The translations under genes were made by a program, and so were the position numbers. From contig CAJQOR010000011.1 of NCBI GenBank assembly GCA_905479965.1, positions 1-5,824 on the forward strand: a stretch of 5,824 nucleotides of DNA. Direction: 5' to 3'. The stretch comes from an uncultured Rhizobiaceae group bacterium (GTDB taxonomy: Bacteria; Pseudomonadota; Alphaproteobacteria; Rhizobiales; Rhizobiaceae). This document shows, one piece after another, positions 1 to 5,824 of the stretch (within the stretch, counting starts at the first letter, position 1; each line of letters begins with the position of its first letter). The notes below the pieces were generated by a model that was not told the origin of the DNA, did not search any database, and saw only the letters and a program-made list of their open reading frames with translations.

Positions 1-356
1 TTTATTGCTACAAACCGCACGCTATTTGGTACCAGTTTGATGTACAAATGTTGACAGAGCCTACATTTGATCCAGCAAATTACACGATGGTTCAGCCTTC
101 AGATGATCCTGATTGGTATGAAAAATCAAACGTAGCTACAAAAGATGCGCTTAAAAATGTGCAAATCGCTTGGTCAAAATCATTGGCCGATCGTTCGCCT
201 GCAATTGCAGAATTCTTTGATCGTTTTTCACTAGAAGCTGATGATGTGTCTAACTTCGCGTTTGAAATTTCTGGCAATGGTCGTGATGCGGGTGAAGTTG
301 CAAAAGAATGGGTTGCAGCAAATTCTGATCGCGTTGATGGTTGGTTAGGCCTTTAA
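1..356 (+). CDS. proX: Substrate-binding protein of a glycine betaine/quaternary-amine ABC transporter (C-terminal part)
   Basis: This is the C-terminal ~118 residues of a periplasmic solute-binding protein. The frame is open to the left edge (first full codon at base 3), so the true start, signal peptide and first lobe lie outside the window; the ATG at 48 is internal. The fragment begins with YCYKPHAIWYQFD, the conserved Lys-Pro-His plus aromatic segment near the ligand pocket of OpuAC/ProX-type proteins (PF04069 class). It ends with the typical helical tail, in which an acidic run (SLEADD) precedes AKEWVAANSDRVDGWLGL. Tyr and Trp residues here could belong to the aromatic cage that holds trimethylammonium groups, but the cage cannot be completed from this part. 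A ProU-type ATPase and permease follow on the same strand, which supports the family call. The exact ligand (betaine, choline, carnitine, DMSP or proline betaine) cannot be read. The symbol proX is by analogy. Confidence 0.85.
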   Translation, partial: YCYKPHAIWYQFDVQMLTEPTFDPANYTMVQPSDDPDWYEKSNVATKDALKNVQIAWSKSLADRSPAIAEFFDRFSLEADDVSNFAFEISGNGRDAGEVAKEWVAANSDRVDGWLGL

Positions 357-371
357 ATCCATAAAAACAAT

Positions 372-402
372 GGGCGATGTATATTGATTTAATACATCGC
401 CC
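372..402 (+). terminator. Strong intercistronic hairpin between binding-protein gene and ATPase gene
   Basis: GGGCGATGTAT (372-382) and ATACATCGCCC (392-402) are perfect 11-bp complements around a 9-nt loop, starting 15 bases after the binding-protein stop codon. On the + strand no T-run follows (the next bases are GTTACAAAATTT), so it is a weak candidate for a full intrinsic terminator. It fits better as a partial terminator or a 3'-end stabilising hairpin that lets the binding protein be made in excess over the membrane parts, as is common in ABC importer operons (inference). On the - strand the same stem is followed by a T-rich stretch. Confidence 0.6.
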
Positions 403-453
403 GTTACAAAATTTATGCTGATGACCACTTAAGTCAAACATTTGGATTTGGAT

Positions 454-1515
454 ATGAATAGCGCAGAAGATTGCATGATCAAAGTCTCAGGCGTCTGGAA
501 AATATTTGGTGGAGACCCCAAAGCGGCTTTAAAAGCTGTGACGGAAGAGGGGCTCAGCAAAGCTGAAGTTTTGGAAAAGTTTAATTCCGTCGTTGGTGTG
601 GCAGATGTTAATCTTGAGATCGAACGCGGTAAGATTTTTTGCATTATGGGATTGTCAGGGAGTGGAAAATCGACACTTGTTCGGCATTTTAATCGCTTGC
701 TTGAACCCACTGCTGGCCGTATCGAGATCGAGGGTACAAATGTAATGGATCTCGAACAAGGAGAACTTCGAGAATTTCGAAATAGCAAAATCGGAATGGT
801 GTTTCAGAATTTTGCGCTTTTACCTCACCGTTCTGTTTTAGATAATGTGGCAATGCCACTGGATATTCGCCAGATCAGTAAACATGAGCGGATGCGACAA
901 GCCGCAAAAATTTTAGACATTGTTGAATTGGGTGCTTGGGGCAATAAATTTGCGCATGAATTATCAGGTGGTATGCAGCAACGAGTTGGGCTTGCGCGGG
1001 CTCTGGCTGCTGATCCAGATGTTTTGCTTATGGATGAACCATTTTCAGCGCTCGATCCGCTTATTCGCCGGCAACTTCAAGATGAATTCATTGGCTTGTC
1101 AAAAGTCATGAATAAAACGACGGTATTCATTACCCATGATCTGGATGAGGCTGTTCGTGTTGGACATCAGATCGCAATCATGAGAGATGGGCGTGTTGTT
1201 CAAATTGGAACTGCTGAAGATATCGTGATGAACCCTGCGGATGATTATGTTGCTGATTTTGTGGCAGGCATCTCGCGGCTTAAAGTTGTTCGCGCACGCG
1301 CGGTGATGGAACCAATTGAAAAATTCACTGCAGAAGGTGGAAAAATATCAAAGTCAAATTTGAGAATTAACGAGAGTGAAGCCCTCAGCACAATCATCCA
1401 AAAAGCAATTGATGATGATGCTCCGATCGTAGTTGAAGAGGGGGGAACAGATATCGGCGTTATCACGCGCGCAGATGTGTTGCGAACAGTCATTGAAGGA
1501 ACAGAAGTCTCATGA
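454..1515 (+). CDS. proV: ProV-type ATP-binding subunit of quaternary-amine ABC importer
   Basis: This is the cytoplasmic ATPase that powers the importer, with ~353 residues from the ATG at 454. It has the ProV/OpuAA layout. A family-typical N-terminal segment (VWKIFG, then SKAEVLEKFNSVVGV) precedes the nucleotide-binding domain, which shows Walker A GLSGSGKST (66-74), Q-loop Gln118 in VFQNFALLPH, signature LSGGMQQR (170-177), Walker B VLLMDEP (190-196) and H-loop His228. After it, residues ~286-353 look like a single CBS-type module ending in IGVITRADVLRTVIEG; OpuA/ProU ATPases usually carry two such motifs, so this one is short. The start is uncertain. A TTG at 442 extends the frame by 4 residues. 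The ATG at 454 has a GGA 7 bases upstream. The ATG at 475 has AGAAG 5 bases upstream and would give the usual MIKVSGVWKIFG beginning. The stop overlaps the permease start (ATGA, 1512-1515), so the two are translationally coupled. Family assignment is firm; substrate is not. Confidence 0.95.
   Translation: MNSAEDCMIKVSGVWKIFGGDPKAALKAVTEEGLSKAEVLEKFNSVVGVADVNLEIERGKIFCIMGLSGSGKSTLVRHFNRLLEPTAGRIEIEGTNVMDLEQGELREFRNSKIGMVFQNFALLPHRSVLDNVAMPLDIRQISKHERMRQAAKILDIVELGAWGNKFAHELSGGMQQRVGLARALAADPDVLLMDEPFSALDPLIRRQLQDEFIGLSKVMNKTTVFITHDLDEAVRVGHQIAIMRDGRVVQIGTAEDIVMNPADDYVADFVAGISRLKVVRARAVMEPIEKFTAEGGKISKSNLRINESEALSTIIQKAIDDDAPIVVEEGGTDIGVITRADVLRTVIEGTEVS
465..469 (+). promoter_or_regulatory. 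Possible ribosome binding site for an internal ProV start at 475
   Basis: AGAAG lies 5 bases before the ATG at 475. Starting there would remove the seven residues that follow the ATG at 454 and leave the conserved N-terminus of the family. It competes with the GGA (444-446) that serves the ATG at 454. The two cannot be separated from sequence alone. Confidence 0.35.
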
Positions 1516-3056
1516 CCCAACAACTTCAAAGTAACCCAGCGCTGGATGCGCGTAGTGCAGCTGCCGATGCGCTTGAAGCAGATCGTGAAGCGCTGATTGA
1601 AACATTTGTTCGGACAAGCCCCGATTATTACACGAAAAATTTTGATAAAATTGGTAAGAGTTCGAAGTTCACGCCGACCTTTAATTTCAATGCTGGTTTG
1701 CTTGGCCCCATTTGGTTTGGGGCACGTGGCGTTTGGAGCTGGGCTGTTGCGTTTCTTGTTGTCGAAGCCATTGGCTTTGTGCGTATTGCTCTTGGTCTAT
1801 TTGGGGACTTAGCGGCAGAAGCACGTGAGCGGATCGCATCGATTGAAGGCACACTTGAACTGAGACGACAGCAACTCGCTTCTGCGCTTGAAAGTGGTTC
1901 TGATAAGGTTGATGTATACCAAAGAACTGTTGATTCTCTTGAAGGCGCCATCGGTGGCATCCGGGCAGAAGCGGATGCGTTGCAAGAAAATGGTATATGG
2001 ATTGCTCTGTCAGGTCTGGCGATCTTAGTCATCGTGAAGTTCATACAAAGCATCATCGCAAATACAACCTTAGAAACTCGATTTTCTGAATGGGTGTCTG
2101 ATAAAACGATCCGCCATGGCATGCCGACACGCGATATTGTTTTAAGTGTTGTGTTTATGGTCACAATCGTATTTGCCGCCATGCTGCATTATAGTTTCCC
2201 CGGCAGTTTCCCGCTTCTGAGCGAGTTTCCAACGGTTCCCGAGATCCGCCTCACAGCGATTTCTTGGGTCGAAGCATTTTTCACTTTTGCTGTGACAAAT
2301 GGTGATGCAATGTTTGATTTCATCACCTATGGAATTCGTTTAATGTTGGATTCGCTGGAGTTGATTTTTGTCCAAACTCCTTGGATCGTGGTTGCCAGTT
2401 TCATCATCTTATTGACCTGGTTATCCGCAGGATCACGAACAGCGATATTCTCGAGTGCATTTCTTGCTTATATGGGTCTATTAGGTTTTTGGGAAAAGGC
2501 GATGACAACACTTGCCCTATTGGGAACAGCTGCGTGCTTATCCATCCTAATTGGCATTCCGTTGGGCATGTTTTGCGCTCGCCGCCCACGGTTATATTCG
2601 GTTATTCAACCGATTATGGATTTTATGCAGACAATGCCAGCGTTTGTTTTCATGATCCCTGTGATTGCATTCTTTGGAACAGGTAAGCCTGCAGCGGTTG
2701 TAACGACGATGATATTTGGCGGAACGCCCGTCGTGCGCCTTACTGTGCTCGGGCTTCGTGGTGTGCCAGAAAATGTTCGCGAGGCTGCAATATCATTTGG
2801 TGCCAACAAATGGTATCTTCTTCGAAAAGTAGATTTGCCGCTTGCGGGACCTTCCATTCGCGCTGGGATCAATCAAACGATTATGCTGTCATTAGCGATG
2901 GTGGTCGTCGCGTCTCTTATCGGTGCTAAAGGTTTGGGAGAAGATGTTTTGGAAGCCTTGCAATATGCCAATGTTGGACAAGGAATTTTAGCAGGATTTT
3001 CAATTCTGTTTTGTGCGATGATCCTTGACCGTATTGTTCAGGGGCAGCGAAAGTGA
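1512..3056 (+). CDS. proW: ProW-type permease with long N-terminal extension
   Basis: This is the membrane subunit of the importer, 514 residues against roughly 280-350 for a standard ProW. The C-terminal ~190 residues are the conserved BPD_transp_1 core: helices at about 330-353, 378-403, 457-471 and 490-505, and the EAA loop that contacts the ATPase at 424-443 (EAA...G...P, with E424, G430 and P443). The preceding ~320 residues are atypical. They comprise a soluble N-terminus; a segment at 57-75 (FNFNAGLLGPIWFGARGVW) resembling the aromatic-Gly-Pro-Trp motif of DUF2628-like membrane domains; a hydrophobic stretch at ~76-97; a charged, probably coiled-coil helical region at ~99-158; a helix at ~162-184; a helix at ~208-228; and an amphipathic stretch leading to helices at 290-325. 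The start ATG overlaps the ProV stop by 4 bases, with AAGGA at 1496-1500 upstream. The GTGA at the end couples it to the hydrolase. The frame is open throughout, so the extension belongs to this gene. Confidence 0.93.
   Translation: MTQQLQSNPALDARSAAADALEADREALIETFVRTSPDYYTKNFDKIGKSSKFTPTFNFNAGLLGPIWFGARGVWSWAVAFLVVEAIGFVRIALGLFGDLAAEARERIASIEGTLELRRQQLASALESGSDKVDVYQRTVDSLEGAIGGIRAEADALQENGIWIALSGLAILVIVKFIQSIIANTTLETRFSEWVSDKTIRHGMPTRDIVLSVVFMVTIVFAAMLHYSFPGSFPLLSEFPTVPEIRLTAISWVEAFFTFAVTNGDAMFDFITYGIRLMLDSLELIFVQTPWIVVASFIILLTWLSAGSRTAIFSSAFLAYMGLLGFWEKAMTTLALLGTAACLSILIGIPLGMFCARRPRLYSVIQPIMDFMQTMPAFVFMIPVIAFFGTGKPAAVVTTMIFGGTPVVRLTVLGLRGVPENVREAAISFGANKWYLLRKVDLPLAGPSIRAGINQTIMLSLAMVVVASLIGAKGLGEDVLEALQYANVGQGILAGFSILFCAMILDRIVQGQRK
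3040..3044 (+). promoter_or_regulatory. Ribosome binding site fixing the GTG start of the hydrolase
   Basis: AGGGG sits 8 bases before the GTG at 3053, inside the last codons of the permease. It supports the GTG start. The next in-frame ATG (3089, residue 13) would remove the HG oxyanion motif of the hydrolase. Confidence 0.6.
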
Positions 3057-3778
3057 GTGAACTGCCACTTGTCCTCGTGCATGGTTTTATGGGCGGCGGT
3101 TGCCAGTGGGATTTACAGCGCTCTGATTTAGAAAAGCACTTTAAACTGGTTGCGCCGGACCTGCCTGGTTTTGCAAGCAAGTCCAACTTTAAAGCACCAA
3201 ATACAATTGCCGGATTTGCCAAGAGCGTGTTTGAAGAATTGGATGCTAAAGGCATAAATCGCTTTAAGCTATTGGGGCATTCCATGGGCGGTATGATCGT
3301 TCAGGAAATGATGGCAATGCAGCCGGATCGCATTGAAAATTTGGTGCTGTTTGGAACCTCTGCGACCGGGAACTTACCTGATCGATTTGAGAGTTTTGCA
3401 ACATCAAAACAACGGGTTCTTGAAGATGGGGTGATTTCATCCGCGCGTCGGATTTCTGCAACATGGTTTTTAGATTATGAGGCGGCATGCGAATTTGAAA
3501 ATTGCGCAAAAATTGCAGAACAGTCGTCAATGCAGGCACTTCTTGCTGGTCTTGATGCTATGCAGTCCTGGTCGCGGATAGAAAATTTAAAGAATATTTC
3601 CTGCCCGTCGTTGATTTTGTGGGGAGAGGGGGATCGCACCTATCATTGGCCGCAGGTAGAACAGCTCTGGAACGAAATACCAAATGCAAACCTTGCTGTT
3701 ATACCAAATTGCTCACATGCTGCTCACATGGAAAAACCTGATATATTAAACGCAATCTTGATTGATTTTTTAAAGTGA
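3053..3778 (+). CDS. Alpha/beta-fold hydrolase coupled to the ABC importer
   Basis: This 241-residue cytoplasmic alpha/beta hydrolase has no signal peptide. The catalytic parts are all visible: the oxyanion-hole motif HGFMGG at 10-15; the PDLPGF segment at 35-40; the nucleophile elbow GHSMGG with Ser77; the acid Asp194 in WGEGDR; and the base His222 in SHAAHMEKP. The family includes esterases, enol-lactonases (PcaD-like) and C-C hydrolases, and sequence alone does not give the substrate. The start is GTG, overlapping the permease stop (GTGA, 3053-3056), with AGGGG 8 bases upstream. It is therefore the fourth gene of the importer operon, and probably acts on the imported compound or an ester of it, for example a choline or carnitine ester (inference). 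Its last ~11 codons form the left arm and loop of a large inverted repeat, and the TGA stop spans the loop/right-arm boundary. Confidence 0.9.
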   Translation: MSELPLVLVHGFMGGGCQWDLQRSDLEKHFKLVAPDLPGFASKSNFKAPNTIAGFAKSVFEELDAKGINRFKLLGHSMGGMIVQEMMAMQPDRIENLVLFGTSATGNLPDRFESFATSKQRVLEDGVISSARRISATWFLDYEAACEFENCAKIAEQSSMQALLAGLDAMQSWSRIENLKNISCPSLILWGEGDRTYHWPQVEQLWNEIPNANLAVIPNCSHAAHMEKPDILNAILIDFLK

Positions 3779-3798
3779 ATCAAGATTGCGTTTAATAT
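3743..3798. terminator. Bidirectional intrinsic terminator between convergent operons, embedded in the hydrolase 3' end
   Basis: A perfect 21-bp inverted repeat (3743-3763 with 3778-3798) surrounds a 14-nt loop. Its core stem, CGCAATCTTGATT with AATCAAGATTGCG, is followed on the + strand by TTTAATATTT and on the - strand by TTTAATATAT. Each direction therefore has a stem followed by a U-rich tail, as expected for a two-way terminator between convergent genes. The left arm and loop are coding sequence for the end of the hydrolase. The lpdV stop on the other strand is about 84 bases beyond the right arm. Confidence 0.85.
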
Positions 3799-3881
3799 TT
3801 GCGCATTCACGCACGCAAGCTGCACCATCGGTGCGAGATAGATATAATAGCAGTAAGTCTGTTGCTGGGTTTTAAATTCAA

Positions 3882-5237
3882 TTATATATGTACAGCTTTA
3901 CCTAATGCGCGCATACATACTTCCTGAAAACCTTCTGATCGTGTTGGATGTGCGTGGATTGTCGCACTGATATCTTCAAGACGCGCACCCATTTCTAACG
4001 CCAGCGAAAATGCTGCTGAGAGTTCTGAGACACCTTCGCCAACGGCATGAATGCCGGTGATGACATGATCTGTTTGTCGCCATACAACGCGGATAAATCC
4101 GCTTTCATCTTCCGTCGTCATCGCTCTACCATTTGCCATAAATGGAAATTCGCTTGATTGGGTATCGTCACTCTCACCAGGTAATTCACCACATGAAATA
4201 ATTTCAGGGTCTGTAAAACAAACGGCTGGGATTGATCGTTTGTCCCAGCTAACTTTATGGCCAGCGATATATTCTGCAACCAATTCACCTTGCGCCATTG
4301 CGCGGTGGGCTAACATGGGTTCACCTGTGATATCTCCAATAGCAAACACTCCGCGCATGGATGTTTGGCACACGTCATCTATGTCAATAAACGCACCGTT
4401 TCTGGTGAGGGCTAATTCATCAATTTGAATTTTTTCTGTACGTGGGCGACGCCCAACGGTAACGAGCACTTTTTCTGCGTTGATATTCTCGGCATTTGTT
4501 TTCAATATGCCATTTGAATACCCTTCTGCTTTGGTGTTGGTTTTGATTTTGATACCGAGGCTTCTTACTCTGTCTTCCACCGGTTTTTTCAAGTTTTTGT
4601 CAAATAGCGGGAGAATAGAATTGCTTGCTTCGATGATTGTGACATCAGCTCCGAGTTTGGCAAATGCCGTTCCCAACTCTAGCCCAATATATCCGCCGCC
4701 GACAACAGCAAGTGATTTAGGAACAGAGGTTAATGACAGCGCTTCAGTTGATGATAAAATATCCCCGCCAAAGGGCATGTCAGGCAATTCAACAGAAGAT
4801 GACCCTGTTGCAATGACGATATTCTCAGCTTTGATTGAGCGGATGTCGTCATTGTTTTCTATCGCGACTTGTTTGCCGTCGATAAACTTCGCACTTCCTT
4901 TTACAAATTGAACCTTGGCTTTTTTCATCAAGCCCTCAACGCCACTGGTAAGGCGGTTTACGATGCCATCTTTCCAAGCCACTGTTTGTGCTAGATCGAT
5001 TTCTGGCTTGCTGGTTTGAATCCCCAGCGGCCCATCTGGTGCTTTCGTTATTTTATCAAATTCATTGGCTGCATGGATCAGAGCTTTTGATGGGATACAG
5101 CCAATATTTAGACATGTGCCACCAGCAGCATTTTCATCAACAATGATGGTATCTATCCCGAGTTGACCAGCGCGAATGGCACATACATAACCGCCTGGTC
5201 CGGCGCCGATGATAAGTAGTTTACAACTTAAATCCAT
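3882..5237 (-). CDS. lpdV: Dihydrolipoamide dehydrogenase (E3) of branched-chain 2-oxoacid dehydrogenase
   Basis: This FAD flavoprotein of 451 residues (family usual ~450-475) reoxidises the dihydrolipoyl group of E2 and passes electrons to NAD+. Visible parts are the FAD-binding GAGPGG (11-16); the redox disulfide in GGTCLNIGCIPSK (Cys42, Cys47); ATGSS (143-147); the NAD-binding GGGYIGLE (180-187); the second FAD contact AIGD (299-302); and the C-terminal dimer and active-site motif HAHPTRSE, with the catalytic pair His430/Glu435. Several stretches, such as VAWKDGIVNRLTSGV, GSSSVELP, AHRAMAQGE and the terminal ALGKAVHI, recall the Pseudomonas LpdV (LPD-Val) type from memory rather than the pyruvate/oxoglutarate E3. 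The ATG shares one base with the E2 stop (TAATG on the coding strand), with GGAG 8 bases before it, so it is the last gene of the bkd operon. No truncation is seen. The symbol lpdV rests on likeness and on the E2 neighbour. Confidence 0.95.
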   Translation of the reverse strand: MDLSCKLLIIGAGPGGYVCAIRAGQLGIDTIIVDENAAGGTCLNIGCIPSKALIHAANEFDKITKAPDGPLGIQTSKPEIDLAQTVAWKDGIVNRLTSGVEGLMKKAKVQFVKGSAKFIDGKQVAIENNDDIRSIKAENIVIATGSSSVELPDMPFGGDILSSTEALSLTSVPKSLAVVGGGYIGLELGTAFAKLGADVTIIEASNSILPLFDKNLKKPVEDRVRSLGIKIKTNTKAEGYSNGILKTNAENINAEKVLVTVGRRPRTEKIQIDELALTRNGAFIDIDDVCQTSMRGVFAIGDITGEPMLAHRAMAQGELVAEYIAGHKVSWDKRSIPAVCFTDPEIISCGELPGESDDTQSSEFPFMANGRAMTTEDESGFIRVVWRQTDHVITGIHAVGEGVSELSAAFSLALEMGARLEDISATIHAHPTRSEGFQEVCMRALGKAVHI

Positions 5238-5824
5238 TACGAGCGCTCCACAAACAACATTGCAGGACTTTCAAGCAATGTTTTCAATTTTCGTACAAAA
5301 ACGGCAGCATCCCAGCCATCAATAACGCGATGATCAAAGGAACAAGAGATATTCATCATTGTTCGCGGTTGGAAGTTTTGACCATCCCACATTGGGCGAA
5401 CCTGCATCTTATTCACTCCAATGATCGCAACCTCTGGGTGATTGATGATCGGTGTTGTGGCAATTGCGCCCAACTCCCCAAGCGAGGAAATCGTTATTGT
5501 TCCTTCTGTTAACTCAGCTGGCTTGATGGTTCTTTGTCTCGCAGAAGTAGCAAGACGCGCCAACTCTTTGGCATTGTCCCATAAGCTTGCCGCCTGAGCA
5601 TGTCGCACGACCGGAACCGTAAGGCCATTTGGTGTTTGTGTTGCGATGCCTAAATGAACGCCTTCATATTGATGAATAATATTAGCATGATCATCATATC
5701 GGGCATTAAATTGAGGTTGATCGCGAACAGCTTCAATGATTGCCTGCATAATAAAGGGAATAATAGTAAGCTTTGAGCGTTCACCCTCGTGTTTTGTGTT
5801 TAGGCCCGCGCGCAGTTCCATGAG
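5237..5824 (-). CDS. bkdB: E2 acyltransferase of branched-chain 2-oxoacid dehydrogenase (C-terminal catalytic domain, partial)
   Basis: This is the C-terminal ~195 residues of a lipoamide acyltransferase. The frame continues past the right edge (a Leu codon precedes the Met at 5821), so the lipoyl and E1/E3-binding domains are outside the window. The fragment is the 2-oxoacid dehydrogenase catalytic domain. Features are the substrate-channel stretch GIATQTPNGLTVPVVRHA, the TEGTITISSLGELG segment and the active-site motif DHRVIDG (Asp163, His164 to Gly169, counted from that Met). The His and Asp are those used in acyl transfer to CoA. The ending MNISCSFDHRVIDGWDAA fits BkdB-type E2 proteins, and the LpdV-type E3 directly downstream supports branched-chain rather than pyruvate or oxoglutarate substrates. 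Expected E1 alpha and beta genes would lie further upstream, beyond the right edge. The stop codon overlaps the lpdV start by one base. Confidence 0.92.
   Translation of the reverse strand, partial: LMELRAGLNTKHEGERSKLTIIPFIMQAIIEAVRDQPQFNARYDDHANIIHQYEGVHLGIATQTPNGLTVPVVRHAQAASLWDNAKELARLATSARQRTIKPAELTEGTITISSLGELGAIATTPIINHPEVAIIGVNKMQVRPMWDGQNFQPRTMMNISCSFDHRVIDGWDAAVFVRKLKTLLESPAMLFVERS
5246..5249 (-). promoter_or_regulatory. Ribosome binding site of lpdV inside the E2 coding end
   Basis: The coding strand reads GGAG, 8 bases before the lpdV ATG, within the last codons of E2. Together with the TAATG junction it indicates coupled re-initiation and fixes the lpdV start. Confidence 0.6.

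Noticed and set aside
429..788. 119-codon open frame on the - strand inside the ATPase gene
   Set aside because: It overlaps the conserved Walker A region of ProV and has no recognisable family. A shadow of the real gene.
1628..2182. 184-codon open frame on the - strand inside the permease gene
   Set aside because: It is antisense to a well-supported coding region, shows no recognisable domain and has low-complexity Ser/Ala/Arg-rich composition typical of a shadow frame.
3710..3730. Tandem 10-base repeat TGCTCACATG twice with one spacer base, over the catalytic His region of the hydrolase
   Set aside because: The 11-base period is not a multiple of three and the encoded SHAAHME motif is normal for the family, so a recent duplication is unlikely.
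3822..3834. Small hairpin GCACC-ATC-GGTGC, considered as a second terminator for lpdV
   Set aside because: The stem is only 5 bp with no T-run on either side. The large inverted repeat at 3743-3798 explains termination better.
3843..3848. TATAAT box on the + strand in the intergenic region
   Set aside because: No matching -35 element at the right distance, and it would drive transcription antisense to lpdV. Most likely chance in AT-rich sequence.
4480..4911. 143-codon open frame on the + strand inside lpdV
   Set aside because: It is antisense to the conserved NAD-binding domain of lpdV, with no known domain or ribosome binding site seen.

Overview
The window looks like a chromosomal piece of an alphaproteobacterium, probably marine. 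The base composition is moderate and slightly AT-rich, with densely packed operons. The E3 protein resembles the LpdV type that serves branched-chain keto-acid dehydrogenases in Pseudomonas and alphaproteobacteria. The transporter has an unusually long ProW-like permease. The taxonomic placement is inference from protein character, not from a marker gene.

Layout: two gene blocks converge on a short intergenic region at about 3779-3881. On the + strand (1-3778) is an ABC importer operon of the glycine betaine/choline/carnitine (ProU/OpuA) class. It holds the C-terminal part of the substrate-binding protein (1-356), a strong intercistronic hairpin (372-402), the ATPase ProV (about 454-1515), the permease ProW (1512-3056) and an alpha/beta hydrolase (3053-3778). 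The last three genes are joined by 4-base stop/start overlaps (ATGA, then GTGA), so the hydrolase is translationally coupled to the transporter. On the - strand (5824-3882) is the end of a branched-chain 2-oxoacid dehydrogenase operon: the C-terminal catalytic domain of the E2 acyltransferase (BkdB-like, running off the window) followed by the E3 dihydrolipoamide dehydrogenase (LpdV), with a 1-base TAATG junction.

A 21-bp perfect inverted repeat (3743-3798) lies at the convergence point. Its left arm is inside the last codons of the hydrolase gene and its stop codon is at the loop/right-arm boundary. It reads as a bidirectional terminator.

How the genes work together: the + block should import a quaternary amine or similar compatible solute by ATP hydrolysis, and the coupled hydrolase may act on that compound or an ester of it (inference). 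The - block feeds catabolism of valine, leucine and isoleucine: E2 forms the acyl-CoA and E3 reoxidises its lipoyl group with NAD+. I found no CRISPR array, mobile element, RNA gene or clearly new system. The most unusual items are the N-terminal extension of the permease, the coupled hydrolase and the terminator embedded in a coding end.
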